Shown piece by piece: positions 25,867-34,507 of a stretch of DNA of 64,000 bases. The stretch's first letter is position 1. The number at the start of each line of letters is the position of its first letter. Position numbers and translations under genes: made by a program. The notes under the pieces are model-generated. The model saw only the letters and a list, made by a program, of their open reading frames with translations. It was not told the DNA's origin and ran no database searches. This DNA is from Butyrivibrio sp. CB08 (GTDB lineage: Bacteria > Bacillota > Clostridia > Lachnospirales > Lachnospiraceae), in the NCBI RefSeq assembly GCF_003625485.1, contig NZ_RAIR01000005.1, forward strand, positions 62,001 through 126,000, given 5' to 3'.

Positions 25867-26274
25867 TCAAATATTCTTTTCGATAGTCAGGACATTCTTA
25901 TTATCTTTATGCTCATAATAGATATTGTCCATGCTCTGTTTGACCATATAAATACCAAGCCCGCCGATCTGTCTTTCTTCTGCGGACAAAGTAATATCAG
26001 GATCCTCTTTCTGAAGTGGATCGTATGGAACACCTTCATCGATAAAGGTGACCTGAACCCTCTTCGGAGCATCCAGTTCTTTTATCTGTATCAGTGCATA
26101 TCCTGTTCCAGGCTCGTATGCATAGCTTGCGATGTTGACAAATATCTCCTCGACAGCAACGTCAAGCTGCATTTGTTCCTTCATAGGGCAATCCATGCCC
26201 TCGAGTTCGCCGTCAAGAAAAGCAAGCACTTCATCCAGATTCTGGACTGTAGCGTCGATCTTTAGCTCTTTCAT
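25867..26274 (-). CDS. RsbW/SpoIIAB-like anti-sigma factor serine kinase
   Basis: The ATG at 26274 is used because AAAGGA sits 8 bases before it; an in-frame GTG two codons earlier is too close. The 135-residue protein has the GHKL ATPase N box (QLDVAVEEIFVNIASYAY), a DEGVPYDP G1 box and GGLGIYMVKQSMD as the G2 box. This is the anti-sigma kinase family of RsbW and SpoIIAB. It should phosphorylate the STAS protein encoded upstream. No sigma factor gene is next to it. A hairpin lies between the two partner genes. Confidence 0.88.
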   Translation of the reverse strand: MKELKIDATVQNLDEVLAFLDGELEGMDCPMKEQMQLDVAVEEIFVNIASYAYEPGTGYALIQIKELDAPKRVQVTFIDEGVPYDPLQKEDPDITLSAEERQIGGLGIYMVKQSMDNIYYEHKDNKNVLTIEKNI

Positions 26275-26300
26275 ATTCACGTTCCTTTAGGCTGCTACAA

Positions 26301-26334
26301 AAAAGCCTTTCTTGTTTGATGAAGAAAGGCTTTT
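26301..26334 (-). terminator. Terminator or attenuator between the STAS and RsbW-like genes
   Basis: A 13-bp stem (AAAAGCCTTTCTT / AAGAAAGGCTTTT) with an 8-base loop is followed on the minus strand by a T-run. It sits inside what should be one operon, 8 bp past the STAS stop at 26342. Confidence 0.8.
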
Positions 26335-26341
26335 ATCATCA

Positions 26342-26638
26342 TCACTCGATTGTAAGGATATCAACAAATCCAGTTACTTCGAAGATCTCGCTAATCTCCT
26401 CACTTACATTCTTAACGATCATGCTGCCCTGCTTGTTCATAACCTTCTGAGCAGATAAGAGAACTCTGAGTCCTGCTGAAGAGATATATTCAAGCCCTGA
26501 AAAATCGAAGCTCAGCTTTTGTACACCATCCAGCGCTGTCTTGAGTTCGTCATCCAGCTGTGGAGCAGTAGTTGTGTCAAGCCTTCCAGTAAGAGAGATT
26601 ACCAGCTCGTTTCCGTTTTGTGTTTTGTTAATTGTCAT
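26342..26638 (-). CDS. STAS-domain anti-anti-sigma factor
   Basis: The ATG at 26638 has GGAGG at a good distance; the longer frame to 26782 crosses the promoter region. The 98-residue protein is a single STAS domain with SLTGRLDTTTAPQLDDEL and the phospho-acceptor segment FDFSGLEYISSAGLRVLL, whose serine pair is the usual site of phosphorylation. It should bind the RsbW-like kinase and release a target when dephosphorylated. It is the first gene of the regulatory operon. Confidence 0.92.
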   Translation of the reverse strand: MTINKTQNGNELVISLTGRLDTTTAPQLDDELKTALDGVQKLSFDFSGLEYISSAGLRVLLSAQKVMNKQGSMIVKNVSEEISEIFEVTGFVDILTIE

Positions 26639-26781
26639 GAATTTCTCCTCCATAGTCGAATTATCATAATTCCAATTATAATTATATTGCATAAATGGAA
26701 AAAACCGTAAATTAATTATATACTTTTTTATTGAGAATATTACTAAATTTTTTCTAATTTCTGTTGGAGAGGGGTTACACA

Positions 26782-27567
26782 ATGAAAATACTGCAGAGTA
26801 AAGTCTTTAGAATCATCGTATTTATCATATGTTTGGGGGTTATTGTCTATGAATCCATAGGGCTTTATAGAGACAATAAAGAATATAATGTGGCTGACAC
26901 TGAGTACGAAGTACTTACAGATGATGCTGTGTCCACCGCAAAAGCTGACGAATTACCAGAGGGCGCAACTTATCCTCCTCTTCGTATCAACTATTCACAG
27001 CTTGAGTCAATAAATCCTGACTTTGTGGGATGGCTCTATTTCCCATATTTTGATATCAGCTATCCTGTTGTTCACGAAAATGAGATCGATCAGTACCTCA
27101 GGACCACCTTTGATGGAACTCCTAACAAGGCAGGATGTCTTTTCACAGACGTACTTAGCACTGAGACCTTCACAGGCTATCACGATATAATTTTTGGACA
27201 CAATATGAGAAACGGATCCATGTTTGGTAAGCTCAAAAAGCTCAATCAGACCGAGGACCAGGAGGGTATCAAACAAAATCCTTACATCTATGTATATACA
27301 GAAAACGCTGTTTATCAGTACCAGATATTTGCTTTCTACATCACCAGCGTTGGAAGCGATGCTTATAAAGTAGTTACAAATGACGAGGAATACGAGGACT
27401 TCCTGCATTTCATTTACAGCCACTCAGCATTTAAAAAGCCAGATTCTCTCGATCTTAGTAATCACCCTTGTCTCCTGACACTCTCCACATGTAGCGGAAG
27501 CTCAGGAAGCGGCAGACGTTTCGTAATCCATGCAGCAAAGGTTGGAGCTTGGGCAAACGAGAACTAA
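26782..27567 (+). CDS. srtB: Class B sortase
   Basis: The start at 26782 follows GGAGAGGGG. The 261-residue protein has an N-terminal membrane segment (9-26) and a sortase core with the catalytic histidine in FGHNM (His140), cysteine in LSTCSG (Cys237) and arginine in GRRFV (Arg245 or 246). The insertion before the cysteine is typical of class B. It joins secreted proteins to cell-wall peptides outside the membrane. No LPXTG- or NPXTN-like substrate is encoded in this window, so its targets lie elsewhere. It diverges from the STAS gene. Confidence 0.93.
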   Translation: MKILQSKVFRIIVFIICLGVIVYESIGLYRDNKEYNVADTEYEVLTDDAVSTAKADELPEGATYPPLRINYSQLESINPDFVGWLYFPYFDISYPVVHENEIDQYLRTTFDGTPNKAGCLFTDVLSTETFTGYHDIIFGHNMRNGSMFGKLKKLNQTEDQEGIKQNPYIYVYTENAVYQYQIFAFYITSVGSDAYKVVTNDEEYEDFLHFIYSHSAFKKPDSLDLSNHPCLLTLSTCSGSSGSGRRFVIHAAKVGAWANEN

Positions 27568-27585
27568 TTATATATGTATTAAATA

Positions 27586-27597
27586 TGTTATATAACA
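27586..27597. repeat. Isolated copy of the parS-like palindrome TGTTATATAACA
   Basis: An exact 12-bp copy lies between the convergent sortase and ACT genes, about 4.7 kb from the cluster upstream of parA. Confidence 0.7.
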
Positions 27598-27615
27598 TTT
27601 ATATCGTAAATAATA

Positions 27616-27640
27616 AGGGCTCTGTCGATGGCAGAGCCCT
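27616..27640. terminator. Bidirectional terminator between srtB and the ACT gene
   Basis: A 9-bp stem (AGGGCTCTG / CAGAGCCCT) with a 7-base loop is followed by GTTTTTA on the plus strand. Confidence 0.85.
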
Positions 27641-27652
27641 GTTTTTATGGGA

Positions 27653-28057
27653 TTACATGCAATTATAACCTTTATTGATCAGGATATTCTCAACCTGGGT
27701 AGCATCCTCTGTGTGCATAACCATGATAGGAAGACCTGAATCTCTGTTAAAGGAAAGATATATATAATTGACATTGATATTGCTTGCATAAAGAGTTTTA
27801 AGGATCTTATCAAGAGCTCCGACCTCGTCTGGACACTCTACAGCAAGAACTGGAGTAGTCTTGCAGATAAATCCGTTGTTTCTAAGCACATCAACGCATT
27901 TGTCAGGGTCTGAAACGACCATCCTGATAATACCGTACTCCGCAGAGTCATTGGTTACAGATCCAAGAATATTGATGCCATTGTCATTGAGAAGTCCAGT
28001 AATACTCTGGAAACAGCCTTTTTTGTTCTCCGCGTAAATTGATACCTGTTTTAACAT
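27653..28057 (-). CDS. Tandem ACT-domain protein
   Basis: The 134-residue protein consists of two ACT-like repeats. The first begins KQVSIYAENKKGCFQSITGLLNDNGINI and the second PVLAVECPDEVGALDKILKTLYASNINV. These bind amino acids and usually regulate enzymes or report nitrogen status, and stand-alone tandem ACT proteins are common in Lachnospiraceae. There is no catalytic domain. It follows the CheY-like gene by 21 bp, and AAGGTGG precedes the start. The ligand is unknown. Confidence 0.85.
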   Translation of the reverse strand: MLKQVSIYAENKKGCFQSITGLLNDNGINILGSVTNDSAEYGIIRMVVSDPDKCVDVLRNNGFICKTTPVLAVECPDEVGALDKILKTLYASNINVNYIYLSFNRDSGLPIMVMHTEDATQVENILINKGYNCM

Positions 28058-28078
28058 ATCTTTCCACCTTCTGTCATT

Positions 28079-28441
28079 TTATTCAAAGAGCTTCTTTACC
28101 GCCAAAAGTATATCATAAGAAGTAAATGGCTTGATAACAAAGTCCTTAGCTCCCTTTTTAAGGGCCATCATGATCATTGACTCATATTTCTGGTCAGAGC
28201 ACATGATAACCTTAGCATTAGGATCAATCTTCATGATCTCTCCCAGTGCATCAATACCATTCATCTTAGGCATATTGATGTCAAGGATCATAACATCTGG
28301 CTGGGTTTCCTTGTATTTCTCTACAGCCTGATCCCCTGAAGTAGCCTCTCCAACTATCTGATATTCCTCAGCTGGAAGAGCTCCTCTGATCATCTCTCGC
28401 ATCAATGCAGTATCGTCGGCAATAAGCACTTTCCTCTTCAT
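28079..28441 (-). CDS. CheY-like single-domain response regulator
   Basis: The 120-residue protein is one receiver domain with the acidic pair Asp9 and Asp10, the phospho-acceptor Asp54 in LDINMPKMNG, Ser82 in the Thr/Ser position and Lys104 in IKPF. No output domain is present, so it acts by protein contact, as CheY does at the flagellar motor or in phosphorelays. No chemotaxis genes are nearby. AAGGAGG precedes the start. It is co-directional with, and 21 bp from, the ACT protein gene. Confidence 0.92.
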   Translation of the reverse strand: MKRKVLIADDTALMREMIRGALPAEEYQIVGEATSGDQAVEKYKETQPDVMILDINMPKMNGIDALGEIMKIDPNAKVIMCSDQKYESMIMMALKKGAKDFVIKPFTSYDILLAVKKLFE

Positions 28442-28827
28442 TTAGCCTCCTTCTCGGAAACGCCCGATAAAAAGTCTTCTTAGCTTATATTATCATTTAT
28501 ATTCTGAGAAAAAAAGACGAAACGCACCAACTTCTCAGATAATAACGAAAAATTAGTGCGTTTGAAAGCCAATCTATCTACATTCTAAGACGTAAAATGT
28601 GTGGGGAACTAATAGATGGAAGACGTGCCCAGATGTGAGCATGTGTAATTTAGCATTATATTATGCGGAGCGCAATTAAATTTAACGCGATACTGTGAAT
28701 TATTTGTGATTTATGAAACTGATTTTTATATTTTATTGCTTACAATGAAATTTCTTTTACCTGAATCTATTTTTTATGCTATACTAGCTATCCGTAACAA
28801 GTTTCATTACATTTTGAAGGAATAATT
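28442..28827. other. Intergenic region of 386 bp before the second MATE gene
   Basis: It is AT-rich and holds no gene that I can support. The left part contains the promoter of the CheY-like gene. AAACGCAC (28520-28527) and GTGCGTTT (28556-28563) form an 8-bp inverted repeat with a 28-base loop. An extended -10 (TGCTATACT, 28777-28785) lies 42 bp before the MATE start. Confidence 0.5.
28777..28785 (+). promoter_or_regulatory. Extended -10 promoter for the second MATE gene
   Basis: TG-C-TATACT lies 42 bp before the start codon; only a weak -35 (TTACCT) is seen 17 bp upstream. Confidence 0.5.
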
Positions 28828-30177
28828 ATGGCAAAAGAAAACAGAATGGGCACACAGCCCGTAAAGCAACTTATAATTTCAATGTCACTTCCTATGATGA
28901 TATCAATGCTGGTTCAGGCATTATATAACGTCGTAGACAGTATATTTGTAGCAAGAGTAGGTGAAGGGGCTCTGACTGCAGTTACCCTTGCATTTCCCAT
29001 GCAGAACCTCATGATTGCTGTTGGTTCCGGTACCGGAGTTGGTATTAACGCTCTCCTTTCCCGTTCTCTTGGAGAAAAGAGATTTGACAGATCCGATTCT
29101 GCAGCTAACAACGGTATCTTTTTGACATTTTTAAGCTTTATACTATTCCTTATTATAGGATTGTTCTTTTCTGAGCCTTTTATCAGATCACAGATATCTG
29201 ACCCTCAGATCATTGCTTATGGCGCTACTTACCTGAGAATTGTATCCTGCCTTTCATTTGGTATATTCTTTCAGATGACCTTTGAAAGACTTCTTCAGTC
29301 TACTGGTAAGACCATCTACAGCATGATCTCTCAGGGCACTGGTGCCATCATCAATATCATATTTGACCCGCTTCTTATCTTTGGTATTGGTCCGTTTCCT
29401 GAACTTGGCGTAGCAGGAGCTGCTTATGCTACAGTTCTCGGACAGCTTGTTGGTTCATCCATAGGTCTCTTCTGCAATTTGAAGTTCAATAACGAAATTA
29501 ACATTTCTATCAAGAAGATCTTAAAGCCAGAAGCATCTACTATCGGAGAGATTTATTTTGTAGGTGTTCCTTCCATGCTTATGATGTCCATAGGTTCAGC
29601 CATGACATACCTCATGAACCTTATTCTTGGAACATTTTCAGCTACTGCTACCGCAGTATTTGGCGTTTACTTCAAACTTCAGAGCTTCTTCTTTATGCCA
29701 GTATTTGGCCTTAATAACGGCCTTATTCCTGTTTTGGCATATAACTACGGAGCAAAGCGCAAAGACCGCATTAAAGAGGCTTTAAAGTTCGCTATTGTAC
29801 TGGCTGTTTCAATCATGGTTATTGGCTGTGTGACATTCCTTGCGATTCCAGAACTTCTATTGTCATTCTTCAAAGCATCAGATGACATGCTGGCAATTGG
29901 TGTTCCTGCACTCAGGACTATCTGCCTGTCATTCCCATTAGCAGGTGTCTGTATTGCCATGGGATCTATTTTCCAGGCCTTTTCAAAGAGCTTTTACTCA
30001 CTGATAGTGTCTATTGGAAGACAGCTTGTTGTACTTATCCCAGTAGCATGGCTTTTCTCAAAGACAGGTAATGTCAACATGGTATGGTGGGCGTTTCCTA
30101 TAGCTGAGCTCATGTCTTTAGCACTCTCCTCCTACTTCTTTAGGAAGTTATATAGGGAAAAAGTAGCAACAATGTGA
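28828..30177 (+). CDS. MATE-family efflux transporter
   Basis: The 449-residue protein has about twelve membrane segments and the MATE pattern. The first repeat reads YNVVDSIFVARVGEGALTAV and the second ends in NNGLIPVLAYNYGAKR. This version is close to the NorM/MepA-like branch common in Clostridia, which exports cationic drugs or metabolites in exchange for ions. It is unrelated in operon terms to the MATE gene at 22947. An extended -10 promoter lies upstream and AAGGAA precedes the start. Confidence 0.92.
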   Translation: MAKENRMGTQPVKQLIISMSLPMMISMLVQALYNVVDSIFVARVGEGALTAVTLAFPMQNLMIAVGSGTGVGINALLSRSLGEKRFDRSDSAANNGIFLTFLSFILFLIIGLFFSEPFIRSQISDPQIIAYGATYLRIVSCLSFGIFFQMTFERLLQSTGKTIYSMISQGTGAIINIIFDPLLIFGIGPFPELGVAGAAYATVLGQLVGSSIGLFCNLKFNNEINISIKKILKPEASTIGEIYFVGVPSMLMMSIGSAMTYLMNLILGTFSATATAVFGVYFKLQSFFFMPVFGLNNGLIPVLAYNYGAKRKDRIKEALKFAIVLAVSIMVIGCVTFLAIPELLLSFFKASDDMLAIGVPALRTICLSFPLAGVCIAMGSIFQAFSKSFYSLIVSIGRQLVVLIPVAWLFSKTGNVNMVWWAFPIAELMSLALSSYFFRKLYREKVATM

Positions 30178-30254
30178 GTTTTAGAACACTCTTTTGCAAA
30201 AAGTCAATACTTTAGCGCTTTTTCAGAATTGTGCACTAAAAAACATTCTTAATT

Positions 30255-30283
30255 TTGGCATTTTTTCGTCTTTAGCCTATTGT
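30255..30283 (+). promoter_or_regulatory. Probable promoter of the HU gene
   Basis: TTGGCA (30255-30260) and TATTGT (30278-30283) are spaced by exactly 17 bp, about 70 bp before the HU start. The -35 matches 5 of 6 consensus bases and the -10 matches 4 of 6. Confidence 0.5.
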
Positions 30284-30353
30284 ATTAGGTACAAAAGTGC
30301 AGTAGAATTTTGTTTGTAGTAAAAATACTCACATTTTGAGGGAGGTATAATCC

Positions 30354-30638
30354 ATGAATAAGACAGAACTTGTTGATGCTATCGCAAAGGAAACTGGTCT
30401 TTCTAAGAAGGATTCAGAGAAGGCTGTTAAGGCTTTCACAGACGCTGTATCTAAAGAGCTCAAGAAAAAGGGCAAAGTTCAGCTTGTAGGCTTCGGTACA
30501 TTCGAGACTGCTAAGAGAGCAGCTAGAACTGGTAAGAATCCTCAGACTGGCGCAGCTATCAAGATTCCTGCAGCTACAGTTCCTAAGTTCAAAGCTGGTA
30601 AGGCTCTCAAGGACGCTGTTAACGGCAAGAAGAAATAA
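30354..30638 (+). CDS. hup: HU-family DNA-binding protein
   Basis: The 94-residue protein begins MNKTELVDAIAKETGLSKKD and contains the beta-arm signature GFGTFETAKRAARTGKNPQTG with IKIPA after it, so it is a standard HU. HU bends and compacts DNA and assists initiator binding at origins. GGGAGG precedes the start. Its position next to parA and the origin suggests that the replicon carries its own HU, though a general nucleoid role is equally possible. A strong terminator follows. Confidence 0.95.
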   Translation: MNKTELVDAIAKETGLSKKDSEKAVKAFTDAVSKELKKKGKVQLVGFGTFETAKRAARTGKNPQTGAAIKIPAATVPKFKAGKALKDAVNGKKK

Positions 30639-30651
30639 TTCAGAGCATATT

Positions 30652-30682
30652 AAAACCCTTGGATCTTTGATCCAAGGGTTTT
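30652..30682. terminator. Terminator after HU
   Basis: A perfect 14-bp stem (AAAACCCTTGGATC / GATCCAAGGGTTTT) with a TTT loop is followed by a T-run. It can also serve the convergent parB-like gene. Confidence 0.92.
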
Positions 30683-30753
30683 TTATTGCGTTTTTGTGAG
30701 CCAAAAGGCTCAATATATCACTTGCGTAAGCCAATCTTTTAACACAGAGGCTT

Positions 30754-31302
30754 TTAGTTGCCTGTTCTACCTCTAAGCTTCTCTTCCAATGCCTTGTGAG
30801 CCTCGTAAATATCCATATTCTTATCCATATCAAGCTGAATAAGATTTCTGATATACTTTGTAGCTGACATGTTGGCTGCCTTAGCCATATGCTCTACATA
30901 ATCTCTGTATCCCCTGACATCAAGAAGAAGGAATTTCTCTTTTTCGTATCTGCTATTTGCTTTCTCCTTCTGAGATTTAACAGGTTCTTCTGGTTTATTA
31001 ATTTCTACATTAATTTCTTCTTTATCTTTTGGTTCTTCAACCACTACGGTTTTTACAGGAGCTACAGGCTCTACTTTAGGCTCTTCTACAACTTCTACTA
31101 CTTCTGGCTTTTTAATTTCTGGCTCAACAGGTCTTCTGGCTGCTTTTTCGGTGACCTGTCCGGTCAATTTTTCAGTATCGCTTGTTACTTCATTTTCTGT
31201 CTGAGGCGCATCATCTCTGGTTTCCAGCTTGGTCATTCCTGCAAATAATCCCTTACCAGTCTTATTCGCACCCTGCTTTAACATACTCGCTTTGCTTGCC
31301 AT
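30754..31302 (-). CDS. ParB-like centromere-binding protein with ribbon-helix-helix end
   Basis: The ATG at 31302 overlaps the parA stop by one base (TGATG) and has GGAGGAGG upstream, indicating coupled translation. The 182-residue protein has a disordered N-terminal half rich in Glu, Lys, Pro and Val (about 40-120). Its C-terminal domain (about 120-182) has a strand KFLLLDV and helices GYRDYVEHMAKAANMSATKYIRNLIQL, the ribbon-helix-helix pattern of small ParB or ParG partners. It should bind the palindromic sites upstream of parA and stimulate ParA. It has no similarity to canonical Spo0J-type ParB. Confidence 0.75.
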   Translation of the reverse strand: MASKASMLKQGANKTGKGLFAGMTKLETRDDAPQTENEVTSDTEKLTGQVTEKAARRPVEPEIKKPEVVEVVEEPKVEPVAPVKTVVVEEPKDKEEINVEINKPEEPVKSQKEKANSRYEKEKFLLLDVRGYRDYVEHMAKAANMSATKYIRNLIQLDMDKNMDIYEAHKALEEKLRGRTGN

Positions 31303-32129
31303 CACTCATCCTCCTCCAGAAATTCATCAATAAAGTCATCGTAATCTCTTGCAGCTGCAGATCCCCCTGCATATTCGAAGATATCCATCTTCATTGTCTG
31401 CGCTTCTTCTACTGATACGTTAAGCCTTATCTTGGACTTAAATACCTTGGTTCCTAAAAGCTCAGCCTTTTCCTCAATATCGTTAATCCAAATCTTAGAA
31501 TTGGCTGTATTTCTAACCTTTGTAACAAGAATTCCGTCTACCTTAAGCTTATCATTAGTAAAATCGTGGATCTGATCAATGAACTTATATAATCTTGATA
31601 ATCCCTGAAGTGAATATGCTCCTGGCTCCAGTGGGATGATTACCTCATCTGCTACTGTCAGGATATTCATAAGAACTACGCCAAGAGCTGGGCTACAATC
31701 AAAAATGCAGAAATCATAGTTCTTTTTTAGCTTGCTAAAAGCTTCCTTAATAAGTCTCTCTCTTCCAAGTGCTCCAAAGGTCATATCTGCGGAAGCAAGA
31801 TCAATTCCACCAACAATGAGGTCCAGGTTCTCAGCAATAGGAATTATTGCTTTATTTATATCCTTTTCCCCTTTCATAACCTCAAAGAGCTTGGCTGGTA
31901 CATTCTTATAGAAGTATTCCTGCTGTTCTGCTGTAAGCTGCTCAATATCTTCTGGATCAGGATCAATCTCATTTAAATCGATTCCAGCTGTCATAGACAG
32001 GTTCTCCTGTGGATCAGCATCTACCACCAGGACTTTATTGCCCCTTTTGGCAAGGCCAACAGCCATTGCGTAACTTGAAGTGGTCTTGGCCACTCCTCCC
32101 TTTTGATTACTAAATGCAATTATTCGCAT
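31302..32129 (-). CDS. parA: ParA partition ATPase
   Basis: The start at 32129 follows AAGGGG; the longer frame to 32219 runs into the AT-rich site region. The 275-residue protein has a deviant Walker A KGGVAKTT (10-17), the DADPQENLS switch region, and FCIFDCSPALGV as Walker B. It lacks an N-terminal helix-turn-helix, so it is a short-type ParA as on many Firmicute plasmids. With the ParB-like partner it moves the replicon apart before division, using nucleoid-bound ATPase gradients. The promoter must lie within or beside the palindrome cluster, which implies autoregulation. Confidence 0.92.
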   Translation of the reverse strand: MRIIAFSNQKGGVAKTTSSYAMAVGLAKRGNKVLVVDADPQENLSMTAGIDLNEIDPDPEDIEQLTAEQQEYFYKNVPAKLFEVMKGEKDINKAIIPIAENLDLIVGGIDLASADMTFGALGRERLIKEAFSKLKKNYDFCIFDCSPALGVVLMNILTVADEVIIPLEPGAYSLQGLSRLYKFIDQIHDFTNDKLKVDGILVTKVRNTANSKIWINDIEEKAELLGTKVFKSKIRLNVSVEEAQTMKMDIFEYAGGSAAARDYDDFIDEFLEEDE

Positions 32130-32241
32130 ACTACTACCCCTTACTATTTCTTTTTTCCAAAAACTATTATAAGGGTTGGTATATTTATTTTCAATATATA
32201 ATATGTAAAATATATCCAATATATTATCTATGTCGTATATA

Positions 32242-32841
32242 TGTTATATATCATTACATACTAATATATTTTCCGCTCGCCATACTAATGATATATATCA
32301 TATACATAATATCTATTCGATATATATTATTTAGTTTATATTATCTTTGTGATTTTTATTTGCTTTATCCAAAATCTAGATTTTTAACATTATTTAAATA
32401 TGTTATATAACTTATATTACATATTATATCTTCGCTTTTTTATGTAATTCTTTTGTCATTGGATCATTTTCATTTTCTTCAAGGGTCAATTTTTTCCTTC
32501 CAGAAGTCCTGGCACAAGAAGAAAGATCTAAAATATTTCCATTGTTTTTATATATGTTATATATCATTAATGAGGTTTATTGTTCTTTCTAAAGCGTTCT
32601 ACCCCCTGTGTTTATGCTGTTTTCAGCAAAAAGCATATATCTTGGTATCATTACGCCTTCTCAGGAAGCTTCTCTTATAGTTTCTTTGATCTGTGGTCTG
32701 CGCAGAAGCCAATGTTATATAACATATACATCTTATTAATTTATACATTGTTATATAACACATATAGTTTATTAATCAGAATTTTGTTATATAACATATC
32801 TATCATACTAATATCTCTATAAATATAGATGTTATATATCA
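32242..32841. repeat. Cluster of parS-like palindromes (TGTTATATAACA and variants)
   Basis: Exact copies start at 32713, 32749 and 32785, spaced exactly 36 bp. One-mismatch copies start at 32242, 32401, 32555 and 32830, and a two-mismatch copy that is itself palindromic starts at 32289. All are upstream of parA. A cluster of 12-bp palindromes beside parA and a ribbon-helix-helix gene fits a plasmid centromere. The DNA between the 36-bp units is also loosely repeated (TTATTAAT in the first two). Confidence 0.82.
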
Positions 32842-33406
32842 TCTATATTTTCAATATTTTCAATATTTCAAATATAATATATTTCATATATCTATAATAT
32901 ATTCTTAATATAATGCATATAATATATGTTTTCTATGTAATATGTATATTTTATATTTACCATATATATTATGTATCTTATATATTTTTAACAATACATG
33001 TATGTTAAATATAATATTTATAGAATAGAACAAATATATATTAATTAATAAATATATTGAATATATGATTTATACCATAAATATGTTGTATTTGTTAGAT
33101 AAATATAGTATCATATATAAGAGAGATAATTTATATGTTATACATGTAGATGATCCATTTTTACCTTCCTGGATGAAGATCAGGTGGCCAGGATGCTTAT
33201 TGATAAGAAAATCGGTTAAAAGCATTAATTATGATCAATAATGTAGCGTTTTTAATCATAATTCTCTCAAAAAGCTTTTAGGATCATTCAGGAATAAATA
33301 GTCCATAAATAATGTCTAAAAAATGAATTTTATAAAATATAAATAAACAAAATAACGTGTATCGCATTGGTGCAAGAGGTAAACAGACCCCAAAACCGCG
33401 CCAACC

Positions 33407-34507
33407 CGCATGAATACAGGGCTTTTTCAGTCAGTAGAAGTGTATGGAATATAAAGATTTAATTGTTTGCAAGATTACTTGCGTCATAAAATTACAAAAA
33501 TAATGATTTTTATACAATAGCGCATGTTACTGATTTAGTATTTATAGGATATAAGATATATAATTAATACTAGATTCAAGAAATTAAAGTCATATATAAT
33601 TATTTTGACTTGAATCAATATTGAATTTATCAAAATAGTCAATTGCATTTTTGATGTTTTTTATGGAACAGATTAAATGTTATCAACAACTATCTAAATA
33701 TTATGAAGTAGTAATACTATAACAATAGACAAATTAGAATACTATTATTTAGTTACACATGTTATTGAAATAGAAAATATCGTACTGACATCATATAATT
33801 AATTTTGATAATAATTTTAGAATTTATGCTACATTCCTGATAAATTAAAATCAATTTTATTTATATAGAATACATATAATTTGTTAGATTTTAGAGATAT
33901 AATTCAATTTATATCTCTTTTTTGTTGCAAGAATATTGCAAGTTGGTTGCAAGATATAAAGTAAATCCAGTATTTATCTACACTGATCAGAAGTTGTTTT
34001 TTTATATTTTTTAACAGACAATTGTTTATTAATTAATAGCCCTGAAAACATTGATAAATACTGGATTCCTGGATTTTGAAGTGACTTAAATAGGGATGTA
34101 GAGTGAGTAGAAAGGGATTCAAATGTGACAACAATGGGAATCTAAAGTGAACAAATAGGGGATGAGTAGAACCTGGTGTAAGTGATGTCTTTAGGGATAT
34201 AGAGGCACCAAAAAAGGGAACAATGGTGACTAAAAAGGGAAGATTGTAAATAAAGAACAGTACATATTTGAAACGCGCATAAATAGTGGCTTTCAGAAGG
34301 ATTTTGGTTTAAGGGTGACTAAAAGGGGAATATAAAGGTGACTAAAAAGGGAACGAATAAAAACACCTTTTTCAGCTATTTCGGGTAATTAACAGTAAAG
34401 GAAGAATAAGGTATTAGATCCTGATGTAAACCAAAATCAAATTAAACCAGGCATATCTACGAATGGTATCATGAACTAAAACTTGGTGTAAGCCGCATAA
34501 ATACAGG
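33407..34507 (+). repeat. Three dispersed copies of a CGCATAAATACAGG-like motif
   Basis: Copies occur at 33407-33420 (CGCATGAATACAGG, followed by GCTTTTTCAG), 34276-34296 (CGCATAAATAGTGGCTTTCAG with small changes) and 34494-34507 (exact). A looser TTGGTGTAAG-like string lies some bases before the first and third. They may be a second protein-binding family in the origin. Confidence 0.4.
33680..33982 (+). other. Two near-consensus DnaA boxes in the AT-rich region
   Basis: TTATCAACA (33680-33688) and TTATCTACA (33974-33982) each match 8 of 9 bases of TTATNCACA. In such AT-rich DNA this is weak evidence. Confidence 0.3.

Noticed and set aside
30698-30711. GAGCC/GGCTC hairpin after the HU terminator as a further terminator
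   Set aside because: It has no T-run on either strand. It may be incidental.
32453-32680. 75-codon plus-strand frame in the AT-rich region upstream of parA
   Set aside because: The sequence is a run of aromatic and aliphatic residues from AT-rich DNA, has no ribosome binding site and overlaps the palindrome cluster.
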